From NCBI GenBank assembly GCA_021323415.1, contig JAJONM010000007.1, forward strand, positions 1-40,496: a stretch of DNA of 40,496 nt, read 5' to 3'. Position numbers and translations under genes: made by a program. A model generated the notes under the pieces. That model was not told the origin of the DNA, made no database searches, and saw nothing but the letters and a program-made list of their open reading frames with translations. The stretch comes from Rickettsiaceae bacterium (lineage in GTDB: Bacteria; Pseudomonadota; Alphaproteobacteria; Rickettsiales; UBA6187). This document shows positions 1 through 9,145 of this stretch, piece by piece (position 1 is the stretch's first letter; each line of letters opens with the position of its first letter).

Positions 1-43
1 GATTTGACTGGAGCTGTGGCTGTGGCGAATATGGTTGTCATAA

Positions 44-134
44 TTAACTGGTTGCTAGTTGCTGGTTGTAGTTACTGGTTATTGTAGTTAAATTCAAGTA
101 TTTGTTGGTAAATAGTTACTAATAACCAGATAAC
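44..134. repeat. Degenerate palindromic repeat built from a 'gttactggtt' word
   Basis: The left part repeats ctggtt/gtagtta words (about 45-89). The right part carries the inverted form: gttactggttatt at 71-83 is answered by aataaccagataac at 121-134 with one inserted base. The layout of words in one orientation followed by the inverted words matches other repeats in this window. It lies upstream of the glutamate dehydrogenase and I see no coding sense in bases 1-227. Confidence 0.45.
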
Positions 135-227
135 TAAGGTGCTTTTTACACTTACCCTTTACACCACTACTGTCGGCGTGCTATACGAAGAAGCAATTTT
201 ACAAGCAATGAATTAGAGATAAGTCTT

Positions 228-3200
228 ATGATGGTTAACTCCTATTTAAAAACAACTCATAAAATAATTGGTGAAATTATTAATCTGGTATCAGAATCCA
301 AGAAAGACCTGGTAAGCGAAGGGCTGGTTGATTTTATAAAAGAGTTTTATAAATTCGTCCCGCCAGAAGATTTAGAAGGCCACAACATAGAGCAACTTGC
401 CGCTTCAGTTACAACTGCATTTAAGTTTTTTAAAGTACGCCCACGCGGAACTGGAAAGATTAGGATATATAACCCTACATTAAAAGAGCATGGCTGGGAA
501 AACGGCCAAACTGTTATTGATATCATTAATGATGACGTACCGTTCCTGGTTGATTCTGTAATTGAAGAACTAACCCGTCACGACATAAAAATTCACACTC
601 TAGCCCACCCTGTTATTGAAGTTATCAGAGATAAGGCCGGAAATTTACAGAGCTTACACCCTCTAAAAGGTGATAGTAGTGGCAAAGATGCCGAATCAGT
701 TATGCAGTTGCTGATATCTAAAATACACAACGAAAAGCAACTTGCTAGATTGGAAGCAGCCATTAACAGGGTATTAGATGCTGTAAAAGTGTCAGTTGCT
801 GATTGGGCAGCTGTGCTTAAAAAAATCCATTACGTAATTACTGAACTTTCTGCTTCTGCTAAATGTTTTAGCATTTCATGTTCAGTCAAAGAAAAGGAAA
901 TTTTAAGCGAAAACGCTTTAGAGATAAAAGAGTTCCTTGAATGGCTAAGAAACGGTAACTTCGTATTCTTAGGTTACGTTGAATATTCAGGCAATGCTGC
1001 TAAAAGCGAAACTCCTCAAGTAGTAAAAGGGTCAGAGCTTGGTATTTTAAAATTGGGCGACTCTGAAATCGTTCCAAGTGGCTGGATACAAGAATCTTCT
1101 GACAATCCTTTACTTGAAAAAGACCAAACACTACTTGGTATTACCAAGGCGAACAAGAAATCATTAGTGCATCGTCCCGTACAGATGGACTACATAGGGG
1201 TAAAACGCATTAATGAAAAAGGTGAAGTAATTGGTGAACATAGCTTTATCGGATTGTTTACTTCCAGCGTTTACTACCAAAGCGCAAAAGAAATTCCTAT
1301 TATCCGCAAAAAAATTGAAGCTATTCATAAAAAATCTGGCTTCTCAAAAGCAGGACATAGTGGCAAAGCATTAGTTGCTATTCTAGAAGATTTCCCACGT
1401 GATGAATTACTGCAAAGCACTGAAGCTGAATTATTTGATGCAGCTATGGCTATTACACTACTTGCTATACAGCCTAAAGTCCGCTTGTTCATGCGTAAAG
1501 ATGAATTTGAACGTTTCATCAGCTGTATAATATTCCTACCTCGTGAAAGGATGAGTACGGAACTGCGTAACAAGATGGAAAAAATCCTGACCGAATCGTT
1601 AAATGGCGTAGTAGTAAATCACTATACGCAGATTACAGAATCGCACCTGGCACGGCTGCAGATTATTATAAAAACAGAGCCAGGCCAGGTACCAAAATAC
1701 AGCGAACAAAAAATTGAAGAATTACTGGCTAAAGTTACGCGTAAATGGTCGGATGATTTGCAAGAAGAGCTAAGCAACCGTTTTGGCGAAGAAACTGGCG
1801 AGAAGCTATTTAACAGCTATAAAGACGCTTTCACTGTTAGCTACCAGAACCGCTTTTCTACTGAAGATGCTTATTATGACATTATGCAGATAGAAAAAGT
1901 AGTAGAATCAGGGCAGGTGGGCTTTGACCTGTATGAATCCTTAGAGGGCACAGAAGAGATTTTTGAGTTTAAAGTATACGCACCAAAAGAGCAGATACCA
2001 TTATCAAAAATAATGCCTATTCTCGATAACATGGGCCTGACCACAATTGATGAACACACTTATCAGGCAAAGCCAGCTTCAGCTGATACATCTATTTGGA
2101 TACACCGTTTCCGCTTCAGTGTAAGTGGAATGAAAAAACCAAAGCTAAATGCTATTAAGAAAAATTTCGAAGAATCAGTTACTAAAACATGGCTTGGTTA
2201 TATCGAGAGCGATGCTTTAAACAAGCTTATACTACTTGCTAACTTAAAATGGCGCGACATAGTTATCGTGCGTTCTTATAGCAAATTCCTTCAACAGTCA
2301 GGCTTTACTTACAGCCAGGCTTATATACAGGAAGCCGTAGGAAATCATGCCAGCATAGTAAAATTACTTATAGAGCTGTTTTACTGTCGTTTTGATCCAG
2401 CATTTACGGAAGACAGGGAAACAACCCAGGTGAAACTAGTGGCTAATATTGAGAATGTACTTAGTAAAGTTTCTAATTTAGCTGAAGATAGGGTTATTCG
2501 TGGGTTACTAGCTCTGATTATGGCTACTTACCGTACGAATTTCTTCCAAAAAAATAATAAAGGTGAACTGAAAGATTATATTTCTTTCAAGCTCCAATCA
2601 TCTTCTATTGCGTGGCTACCAAAACCAAGGCCGTATGCTGAGATATTCGTATACTCACCAAGAATCGAAGGTGTGCATTTGCGCGGTGGTAAAGTTGCCC
2701 GTGGTGGATTACGCTGGTCTGACAGACGTGAGGATTTCAGAACTGAGATTCTTGGACTACTGAAAGCCCAGATGACAAAAAACTCGGTTATTATCCCGGT
2801 TGGTTCTAAAGGCGGTTTCTACGTGAAACAGTCTCCGGTATCTGAGGGACGTGAAGCAGTACAAAAAGAAGGTATTGAGTGCTATAAAACCTTCCTTAGA
2901 GGTCTTCTTGACGTTACGGATAATATTGTAAATGGAAAAATAAAACATCCAAAAGATGTGGTGCGTCATGATGGCGAGGATGCATATCTTGTAGTAGCAG
3001 CCGATAAAGGTACCGCGACCTTCTCAGATATCGCCAATGGCATATCGGAAGAATATAACTTCTGGCTAGGTGATGCGTTTGCGTCAGGTGGTTCAGTTGG
3101 TTATGACCATAAAAAAATGGCTATTACTGCCCGCGGAGCCTGGATTTCAGTTGCAAGACATTTTAGTGAAATAGGAATTGATGTTTCCAAAGAAGATTTT

Positions 3201-5087
3201 ACTGTTATTGGCATTGGTGACATGGCGGGCGACGTATTTGGTAACGGATTACTGCGCTCTGAGCACGCCCGATTGCTAGGTGCATTTAACCATATGCATA
3301 TATTCCTTGATCCAAATCCAGATTTAGCTAGTTCATTTAAAGAGCGTAAAAGGTTGTTTGAATTGCCACGTTCAACCTGGGCAGATTATGATGCCAAGCT
3401 TATTTCAAAAGGTGGCGGTGTATTTGAACGTAGCGCTAAAAGCATAAAACTTTCAAGCGAAGTAATAGAAATACTCAAAATTGATGCTACTGATGTTACT
3501 CCTGATGAGTTAATACGTGCAATGCTCAAAGCTCCGGTTGACCTGCTTTGGAATGGCGGTATAGGAACCTATGTAAAGGCCAAAACTGAAGTAAACGAAG
3601 CTGTAGGAGATAAGACCAACGACAATTTACGTATTAATGGTGAGGAAGTAGGAGCCAGAGTAGTAGGTGAGGGTGGAAACCTAGGCTTTACACAGCTTGG
3701 CCGTATTGAATACGCCAGAAAGGGCGGACGGTTAAATACCGATGCAATTGATAATTCTGCCGGAGTAGATTGTTCTGACCATGAAGTAAACTTAAAAATT
3801 GCACTTGGTGCAGCTATTGCAAAAGGAAAGCTAACATTACCTGCACGTAATAAACTGCTAGAATCAATGACTGATGAAGTAGCGGAATTAGTGCTAAATG
3901 ATAACCGTCTGCAAACACAAGCTATTACTTTTGCACAACAGCAAGGCAACTCAGTACTCGAAGTTCTAGGCAGGTTCATATCATCACTAGAAAAAGCCGG
4001 ATTACTTGACCGTGCAATAGAGTTCCTGCCAAGTGATGAAGAAATAACAAAACGTTTGGCTGAAGGGAAGGGGCTAGTTCGTCCTGAGTTGGCTATAGTG
4101 CTGGCATATAGCAAAATTGTTCTGTATGAGGAACTGATAAAGAGTAACTTACCAGATGACGCATACTATACAGGTAATTTAATGGGATATTTCCCTGAAC
4201 CTGTACAAGAGCAGTTCGAAGATGAAATTACTAATCATCCGCTACGCCGTGAGATTATAGCCACTGTAGTAACCAATAATATTATTAACCGTATCGGTAC
4301 AGCTTTATTTTATCACTTAAAAGAAGATACAGGCATTGAATCTTGTGATATAGCAAGGGCATATACAGTAACCAGCGATGTGTTTGAGCTTGAATCGTTA
4401 TGGGAAGAAATCGGTGGCTTAAAAAATATAAAACCAGAAGAACAAAAAGAGTTATTCCTGGAAATACAACATATTGTTGAAATGACTTCCGTATGGTTCT
4501 TGCGCAATTCTACCCAGCCATTGCAAATTAGCAAAGTGGCAGAAAGCTTTGCACCTGGCGTTAGAGATTTGTATGGCTGCCTTACAAAAGTACTTTCAGA
4601 ACAGATGAAAGAATCGTACCAGACAAGACTGCAACGCTTTAAGTCGTTTGGCCTTCCTGTAGCGCTGGCTGAAAAGATTGCAAGCCTGGAGGCAATGTCT
4701 TCAGCTTGCGATATTGTGGAAGTTGCACGTAAATCCGGCCTTACTGTAGAAGTTGCCGCCAAAGCATATTTCCAAATCGGTTCAAGACTTAGCCTTGGAT
4801 GGTTACGCCGCGCTTTACATAAACTTACACCGCACTCGTATTGGGAGCGTATATCTAATAATACGCTGGTTGATGAACTTTATGTCGAGCAGACTCGTCT
4901 TACATTGCAATTTATTAAATTGCTTGGCAAAGATAACAATTATACCAAAGCTATGGATACACTTATCTATGCCAATGAAAAGCAAGTTGAGCGCTATGAC
5001 AGGTTCTTATTCGATTTAAAAGCTAAAGAAGAGCCAGATTTATCAATGATTATCATTGCTATTAGAAAAGTCAGGGAAATAGGCTAG
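228..5087 (+). CDS. NAD-specific glutamate dehydrogenase, large (about 180 kDa) type
   Basis: This enzyme oxidatively deaminates glutamate to 2-oxoglutarate with NAD, feeding amino-acid carbon into the TCA cycle in the cytosol. The 1619-residue length matches the large bacterial NAD-GDH family. A long N-terminal regulatory region precedes the dehydrogenase core. The core shows the conserved stretch GGKVARGGLRWSDRRED (residues 820-836, with K822), the catalytic-type lysine in PVGSKGGF (K861) and the dinucleotide-binding loop GIGDMAGDVFGN (995-1006). A long helical C-terminal region follows. The start has two adjacent ATGs (228 and 231) with no strong ribosome binding site, so the exact first codon is uncertain. 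It stands alone on its strand and ends 12 nt before a bidirectional terminator. The product class is very secure. Confidence 0.96.
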   Translation: MMVNSYLKTTHKIIGEIINLVSESKKDLVSEGLVDFIKEFYKFVPPEDLEGHNIEQLAASVTTAFKFFKVRPRGTGKIRIYNPTLKEHGWENGQTVIDIINDDVPFLVDSVIEELTRHDIKIHTLAHPVIEVIRDKAGNLQSLHPLKGDSSGKDAESVMQLLISKIHNEKQLARLEAAINRVLDAVKVSVADWAAVLKKIHYVITELSASAKCFSISCSVKEKEILSENALEIKEFLEWLRNGNFVFLGYVEYSGNAAKSETPQVVKGSELGILKLGDSEIVPSGWIQESSDNPLLEKDQTLLGITKANKKSLVHRPVQMDYIGVKRINEKGEVIGEHSFIGLFTSSVYYQSAKEIPIIRKKIEAIHKKSGFSKAGHSGKALVAILEDFPRDELLQSTEAELFDAAMAITLLAIQPKVRLFMRKDEFERFISCIIFLPRERMSTELRNKMEKILTESLNGVVVNHYTQITESHLARLQIIIKTEPGQVPKYSEQKIEELLAKVTRKWSDDLQEELSNRFGEETGEKLFNSYKDAFTVSYQNRFSTEDAYYDIMQIEKVVESGQVGFDLYESLEGTEEIFEFKVYAPKEQIPLSKIMPILDNMGLTTIDEHTYQAKPASADTSIWIHRFRFSVSGMKKPKLNAIKKNFEESVTKTWLGYIESDALNKLILLANLKWRDIVIVRSYSKFLQQSGFTYSQAYIQEAVGNHASIVKLLIELFYCRFDPAFTEDRETTQVKLVANIENVLSKVSNLAEDRVIRGLLALIMATYRTNFFQKNNKGELKDYISFKLQSSSIAWLPKPRPYAEIFVYSPRIEGVHLRGGKVARGGLRWSDRREDFRTEILGLLKAQMTKNSVIIPVGSKGGFYVKQSPVSEGREAVQKEGIECYKTFLRGLLDVTDNIVNGKIKHPKDVVRHDGEDAYLVVAADKGTATFSDIANGISEEYNFWLGDAFASGGSVGYDHKKMAITARGAWISVARHFSEIGIDVSKEDFTVIGIGDMAGDVFGNGLLRSEHARLLGAFNHMHIFLDPNPDLASSFKERKRLFELPRSTWADYDAKLISKGGGVFERSAKSIKLSSEVIEILKIDATDVTPDELIRAMLKAPVDLLWNGGIGTYVKAKTEVNEAVGDKTNDNLRINGEEVGARVVGEGGNLGFTQLGRIEYARKGGRLNTDAIDNSAGVDCSDHEVNLKIALGAAIAKGKLTLPARNKLLESMTDEVAELVLNDNRLQTQAITFAQQQGNSVLEVLGRFISSLEKAGLLDRAIEFLPSDEEITKRLAEGKGLVRPELAIVLAYSKIVLYEELIKSNLPDDAYYTGNLMGYFPEPVQEQFEDEITNHPLRREIIATVVTNNIINRIGTALFYHLKEDTGIESCDIARAYTVTSDVFELESLWEEIGGLKNIKPEEQKELFLEIQHIVEMTSVWFLRNSTQPLQISKVAESFAPGVRDLYGCLTKVLSEQMKESYQTRLQRFKSFGLPVALAEKIASLEAMSSACDIVEVARKSGLTVEVAAKAYFQIGSRLSLGWLRRALHKLTPHSYWERISNNTLVDELYVEQTRLTLQFIKLLGKDNNYTKAMDTLIYANEKQVERYDRFLFDLKAKEEPDLSMIIIAIRKVREIG

Positions 5088-5098
5088 CAGATAAAACT

Positions 5099-5129
5099 AA
5101 AAGAGCTTTTATAATTTTAAAGCTCTTTT
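5099..5129. terminator. Bidirectional intrinsic terminator between convergent genes
   Basis: A perfect 11-bp stem, aaaagagcttt (5099-5109) and aaagctctttt (5119-5129), encloses a 9-nt loop. A T-rich tail follows on the plus strand and an A-rich stretch on the other side. It sits in the 46-nt gap between the stop of the glutamate dehydrogenase and the stop of the convergent dehydratase, so it can serve both. Confidence 0.85.
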
Positions 5130-5133
5130 AGTT

Positions 5134-7044
5134 TTAGTTTTTATTAACAGCAATATTATTCTCTAATGGGGAAGAATTATATTCAGGAACCACCTTTATT
5201 AAAAGTTCCAACACTTCCTGCTGATTACGATCAGAGCAAGCCTCATTGATTTTAGCAATGCTTTGTTTAATGCTGTCAAAATCAATATTACGGGCAGAAG
5301 CTAATATAATACCTTCATAAAGGGTCGGCTTCTTTTCTTCGTTATTATAAAATAACTCTTCATAGAGTTTTTCACCCTGACGAATGCCGGTATATTCTAT
5401 CTTTATATCGAGGCCTGGGCGTAAGCCGGCCAGCTTTATCATCTGGGTAGCCAAGTCGTTTATGCGGATTGGCTGCCCCATGTCTAGTACAAATATTGAA
5501 GATTTTTCTGTTTTATCGCCCGAATCTAATGTAGATGCCTGGAGTACCAGCTCAACAGCCTCTGGAACAGTCATAAAATAACGTACCATATCCGGATGGG
5601 TAACAGTAACTGGCCCACCATTTTCCAGTTGCTTTTGGAATAATGGTATTACAGAGCCAGAAGATCCAAGTACATTACCAAATCGAACAGTAGAGAATAT
5701 AGTTGAGCTACTATTATGCCCTAAACCTTGTATATAACACTCAGCTAAACGCTTAGTTACCCCCATAAGGCTGGTTGGATGTACAGCTTTATCAGTTGAG
5801 ATCATAACCATGCGATCTGTATTGTGAGCTATACACATATCGGCTACATTTTTAGAGCCAATCACATTGGTAAGGAAAGCTTCTACCAGATTATTTTCTA
5901 CAATTGGTACATGCTTTAAAGCGGCCGCATGAAATACTATTTCAGGTTTATAGCTATTAAAGCTGTTATTTAGGAATTTTCGATCACGTATATCACCAAT
6001 TAATGCAATCCTTTCTATTTCTGGAAAGTGGTTTGCCAACTCTTTATCTATCATATAAAGATTATATTCAGAAATCTCTATTAGTACCAATAATGACGGT
6101 TTATACGCAGCAATCTGACGTACCAATTCACTACCTATAGTACCGCCAGCCCCAGTTACAAGTATTTTTCTGTCTTTAATTAATTGCTCGCGGCGACCTA
6201 GGCTTGCAGGTATTTGTGGGCGCCCAAGCAGATCCTCAATCGCAATTGGCTTAATATCAATTTTATCAATATTACTTCTAAAATCCGACATGCGCGGTAA
6301 TTTTGATAGCTTAAAACCAAGTGTATCAGCCATTTTAAGCAAGTTGGTTATAGTCTGGCCATCTATATAGTTATTAGCCAGAATAATCTTTTGCGGCGCG
6401 TTACCTTCACGTTTTAGTTTCTTAATAATTTTAGGTATAGCATCAATGCCACCATATATTTTAACCCCATGCACCATTTTTCCGGCGCGCGCCTTTTCAT
6501 TATCAACCAGTCCGACAACTTTGTACTCTGAAGTGCTCCTTGCTGCAGTTTCGCGCAAGAAATGGATTGCACTATCACCAAGACCAACCAGTAAAACAGG
6601 TATGCGCCTATCTTCATTCCTAAAGTCAAAAACCAGGGTTTTGTCTTTTAGCATACGGTAAACAATACGTGGCCCGCCAAGTGCTGTCAGTAGCACCAAA
6701 AAGTTTATTACCAATACAGAACGGGGAAAATCTTCCAACCTGGTGAGCATAAATAAGGCTGGTATAAAAATAAGGGTAGAAAGGGTAACTGCTTTAGTAA
6801 TATTAATTAAATCCCGCAAAGATGCATAGCGCCAAACACCCTTATACAACCCCATTAATGAAAAAACTACTGCGCAAACACCTGTAAACAGAGCAACTGA
6901 TGGCAATAAGAATGCGTAAGAAGTGTTAAAATCCTGCCCTAAACGCAGATAAAGCGAAAAAACCAGGCTAAATGCAGCCATGATTATGTCATGCGTAGCG
7001 GCAATATGAGAACGCTGTATCAAGATTCTAGTCCTATAGATCAA
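5134..7044 (-). CDS. Membrane-anchored nucleotide-sugar 4,6-dehydratase (FlaA1/CapD/PglF family)
   Basis: A 636-residue inner-membrane enzyme for the first step of making modified surface sugars (typically UDP-GlcNAc to a 4-keto-6-deoxy sugar). The N-terminal 125 residues contain about four hydrophobic segments. A nucleotide-binding-like domain follows (GLGDSAIHFL near 154-163), then an extended short-chain dehydrogenase domain with the Rossmann motif TGAGGTIG (297-304). The active-site stretch STDKAVHPT (416-424) followed by K431 is the Thr-Asp-Lys arrangement of the PglF type rather than the usual YxxxK. The gene is monocistronic, converging on the glutamate dehydrogenase. The substrate is not determined by sequence, and the sugar could go to polysaccharide, O-antigen or protein glycosylation. 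Confidence 0.92.
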   Translation of the reverse strand: MIYRTRILIQRSHIAATHDIIMAAFSLVFSLYLRLGQDFNTSYAFLLPSVALFTGVCAVVFSLMGLYKGVWRYASLRDLINITKAVTLSTLIFIPALFMLTRLEDFPRSVLVINFLVLLTALGGPRIVYRMLKDKTLVFDFRNEDRRIPVLLVGLGDSAIHFLRETAARSTSEYKVVGLVDNEKARAGKMVHGVKIYGGIDAIPKIIKKLKREGNAPQKIILANNYIDGQTITNLLKMADTLGFKLSKLPRMSDFRSNIDKIDIKPIAIEDLLGRPQIPASLGRREQLIKDRKILVTGAGGTIGSELVRQIAAYKPSLLVLIEISEYNLYMIDKELANHFPEIERIALIGDIRDRKFLNNSFNSYKPEIVFHAAALKHVPIVENNLVEAFLTNVIGSKNVADMCIAHNTDRMVMISTDKAVHPTSLMGVTKRLAECYIQGLGHNSSSTIFSTVRFGNVLGSSGSVIPLFQKQLENGGPVTVTHPDMVRYFMTVPEAVELVLQASTLDSGDKTEKSSIFVLDMGQPIRINDLATQMIKLAGLRPGLDIKIEYTGIRQGEKLYEELFYNNEEKKPTLYEGIILASARNIDFDSIKQSIAKINEACSDRNQQEVLELLIKVVPEYNSSPLENNIAVNKN

Positions 7045-7152
7045 AGTTGCACTAATAACACAAAAAATATCACGAGTGCAAGAGATTAGTGCAAAGCATA
7101 ATATATAAAAAATGCTTTCTTTCTAAAAAACTACAGTTATTGTTGTGCCATC

Positions 7153-7842
7153 ATGATGCTAAAAATCAACAAGCCATTAGTTTTTGCCACCTTAGCTTGC
7201 ATAACTGGTATAATATTCCTGATTTATCCGCAGTTGGATATTATTATTTCCAGTTGGTTTTACAGAGAAGAGGATAAATTTTTCCTCGATACACATCCTA
7301 TATTTGAATATATACACGAATCTGTAAGGATCCTAACTATTTGTTTACTAAGTTTATGGGTAGTTTTATTGATTAGGAACATATTGGGCAAAAGTGACAT
7401 ATTACAATTATCACGGAAAAAGCTGATTTACCTCATATTAGCACTGCTTTTAGGGCCAGGCTTAGTAGTAAATACTATTTTTAAAGATAATTGGGGCAGG
7501 GCACGGCCTGAAGCCATACAACAATTTGGAGGCGCGAAAGAGTTCACTCCGCCTTTTATTATAGCCGGGCAGTGTGAACGTAACTGTTCTTTTGTGTCAG
7601 GTGACCCTTCGGTTGGGTTTTATTTCTTTGCTTTAGCCCTGGCTATACCAGCATATAGGAAGTTATTTTTTAGGACATCCCTTTATCTTGGTGGGATATA
7701 TGGCATAACCCGCATAGTGCAAGGAGCGCACTTTACCAGTGATGTAATTTTCTCAGGGGTATTTACAATAGCTACTTGTTACTTACTATATTTAGCTATG
7801 TTCAGGAAAGAAACAAATATTGCTTCTACTGTAAAATCATAG
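7153..7842 (+). CDS. PAP2-superfamily membrane phosphatase (lipid phosphatase-like)
   Basis: A 229-residue integral membrane protein with about five or six hydrophobic segments. Three PAP2 motifs are present: KDNWGRARP (K111, R118, P119; KX6RP), SGD (149-151) in place of PSGH, and RIVQGAHFTSD (R187, H193, D197; RX5HX3D). The replacement of the motif-2 histidine by aspartate is notable. I recall acidic residues at this place in other alphaproteobacterial relatives, so it need not mean inactivity. Likely substrates are lipid phosphates such as undecaprenyl diphosphate, phosphatidyl phosphates or lipid A. It is divergent from the nucleotide-sugar dehydratase, which fits envelope work. ATGs at 7153 and 7156 are both possible starts. 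An upstream overlapping frame from 7089 looks spurious. Confidence 0.85.
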   Translation: MMLKINKPLVFATLACITGIIFLIYPQLDIIISSWFYREEDKFFLDTHPIFEYIHESVRILTICLLSLWVVLLIRNILGKSDILQLSRKKLIYLILALLLGPGLVVNTIFKDNWGRARPEAIQQFGGAKEFTPPFIIAGQCERNCSFVSGDPSVGFYFFALALAIPAYRKLFFRTSLYLGGIYGITRIVQGAHFTSDVIFSGVFTIATCYLLYLAMFRKETNIASTVKS

Positions 7843-7901
7843 CAAATTTACTTCTTGCACATAATCATAACAATTTTTATATTAAGCAAAAAAGGTAGAT
7901 A

Positions 7902-8549
7902 ATGACTGATATAAAAGCACTAACAGAAGGATACAAACGTTTTTTTGTTAATCATTTTGCAAAAGAACGCGCATTATACAATGATTTGGCAGAAAATGGC
8001 CAATCACCAAAAATACTAGTTATTGCATGTAGTGACTCTCGCGTTAACCCTGCAACAATGATGGATGTATCGCCGGGGGATATGTTTGTAATACGTAATG
8101 TAGCTAACCTTGTTCCTCCGTATCAACCAAAAGCAGATAGTTATCATGGAACAAGCGCTGCCCTTGAATTTGCGGTTTGTTATTTAAATGTTGAGCATAT
8201 AATCGTACTTGGCCACAGTGGCTGCGGTGGCGTACGTTCATTATTTTATCCCCCAGAAAACAAGCACTTAGACTTTAGTTTTATCGAGAGCTGGATGGAA
8301 ATCGCCAAAGAAGCACGTAATATCATAGAAACTAAATATCCAGATTTGGAAGAAAATGAAAAAATTTGCCATTGTGAAAAAGAAAATATTATGGTTTCGA
8401 TAAGAAATCTGTTTAGTTTCCCATGGGTAAATGAGCGCGAAAAGGCCGGCAAACTTAAAGTACATGGCTGGTATTGGTCAGTTCTTGACGGCTCGCTTCA
8501 ACAGTTAGACGGACAACAGCAAAAGTTTATTCCTGTAAAAGTTGAGTAA
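7902..8549 (+). CDS. Beta-class carbonic anhydrase
   Basis: Interconverts CO2 and bicarbonate. The 215-residue protein has the full set of beta-class zinc ligands and the Asp/Arg dyad: C43-x-D45-x-R47 in ACSDSR, and H105/C108 in GHSGCGG. No signal peptide is visible, so it is cytosolic and probably supplies bicarbonate to carboxylases. It follows the PAP2 gene by 59 nt on the same strand and may be cotranscribed. The start at 7902 is preceded by the purine-rich aaaaggtag. Confidence 0.94.
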   Translation: MTDIKALTEGYKRFFVNHFAKERALYNDLAENGQSPKILVIACSDSRVNPATMMDVSPGDMFVIRNVANLVPPYQPKADSYHGTSAALEFAVCYLNVEHIIVLGHSGCGGVRSLFYPPENKHLDFSFIESWMEIAKEARNIIETKYPDLEENEKICHCEKENIMVSIRNLFSFPWVNEREKAGKLKVHGWYWSVLDGSLQQLDGQQQKFIPVKVE

Positions 8550-8573
8550 TTTCATAACAGCACAAGTAAATCC

Positions 8574-8602
8574 TTGCATTATTATATCAACTGGGTTATT
8601 AT
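8574..8602 (+). promoter_or_regulatory. Sigma-70-type promoter and long leader of the cold-shock gene
   Basis: TTGCAT (8574-8579) and TATTAT (8597-8602) are separated by exactly 17 bp. Transcription from here would begin near 8609 and give a leader of about 150 nt before the ATG at 8761, as in cold-shock mRNAs with structured leaders. The leader contains a small hairpin around the word tgctatagca (near 8642) and ends with the strong ribosome binding site GAGGAG. Promoter and leader are inferred from sequence only. Confidence 0.6.
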
Positions 8603-8760
8603 ACCCTCGAGTTTAGTTACAACTCTTATACATTTGCAGGCTGCTATAGCAGCATATCCTTGTGGTATATACGGCGTTTGATAGAGGGTTTGGGGGCTAA
8701 AAGCCTTGAATACAAGACTCTTTAATTTTATTTTTTAACGCCAATTTCGAGGAGAATAAC

Positions 8761-8967
8761 ATGGCAAATGGTACAGTAAAATGGTTTAACCCTACAAAAG
8801 GTTACGGATTTATCCAACCTGCTGATGGTGGTAGTGATGTGTTCGTTCACATTAGTGCAGTTCAGTCAGCTGGCTTGCGCTCACTAGACGAGGGCCAGAC
8901 AGTAAGCTACGAATTAGAGAATAAAAATGGCAAAACTTCTGCCGTTAATCTAAAAATAGCTGCGTAA
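8761..8967 (+). CDS. Cold-shock domain protein (CspA family)
   Basis: A 68-residue single-domain nucleic-acid chaperone. It shows the RNP1 motif KGYGFI (13-18) and RNP2 motif DVFVHI (26-31) of the five-stranded OB fold that melts RNA secondary structure in the cytosol. It is full length for the family. It has a strong GAGGAG site 7 nt before the ATG and a long leader. The next gene downstream is an RNA helicase, a pairing that suggests joint work on RNA remodelling, perhaps at low temperature. Confidence 0.96.
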   Translation: MANGTVKWFNPTKGYGFIQPADGGSDVFVHISAVQSAGLRSLDEGQTVSYELENKNGKTSAVNLKIAA

Positions 8968-8979
8968 TAATTACTTAAT

Positions 8980-9055
8980 CAGTCCATTACCTTTGTGTAC
9001 TTTGTTACACCTCGCTTCTTTTATGCGAATTTAATTTTACTTAGGTAATGGACTG
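8980..9055. repeat. Perfect 13-bp inverted repeat enclosing two small hairpins
   Basis: The arms cagtccattacct (8980-8992) and aggtaatggactg (9043-9055) are perfectly complementary. The 50-nt interior can form two further stems: gtgta/tacac (8995-8999/9006-9010) and tcgc/gcga (9012-9015/9025-9028). This gives a three-way-junction shape just after the cold-shock gene stop. It lacks a T tail, so it is not a simple terminator. It may be a 3' processing element, a small RNA or a relic of a small mobile element. Confidence 0.6.
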
Positions 9056-9094
9056 TACTTTCACATTTATACAATCGTGCGGAATTTTATACAA

Positions 9095-9118
9095 ATGGGA
9101 TAGCCGAAACTATCCCAT
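9095..9118 (+). terminator. Hairpin between the cold-shock gene and the helicase (terminator or attenuator)
   Basis: A perfect 9-bp stem, atgggatag (9095-9103) and ctatcccat (9110-9118), encloses a 6-nt loop and is followed by gttcttttct. The weak T run suggests partial termination. Its position 27 nt before the helicase ATG means it could also control readthrough into that gene. Confidence 0.6.
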
Positions 9119-9145
9119 GTTCTTTTCTGCACAAGGGGAAATATT

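Noticed and set aside
3569-4114. 181-codon open frame antisense to the glutamate dehydrogenase
   Set aside because: Low-complexity Ser/Pro-rich translation, no ribosome binding site and full overlap with an unambiguous gene; a shadow of codon bias.
7089-7152. Open frame starting at 7089 upstream of the PAP2 gene
   Set aside because: It is in a different frame from the PAP2 gene, has no family resemblance and overlaps it for most of its length.
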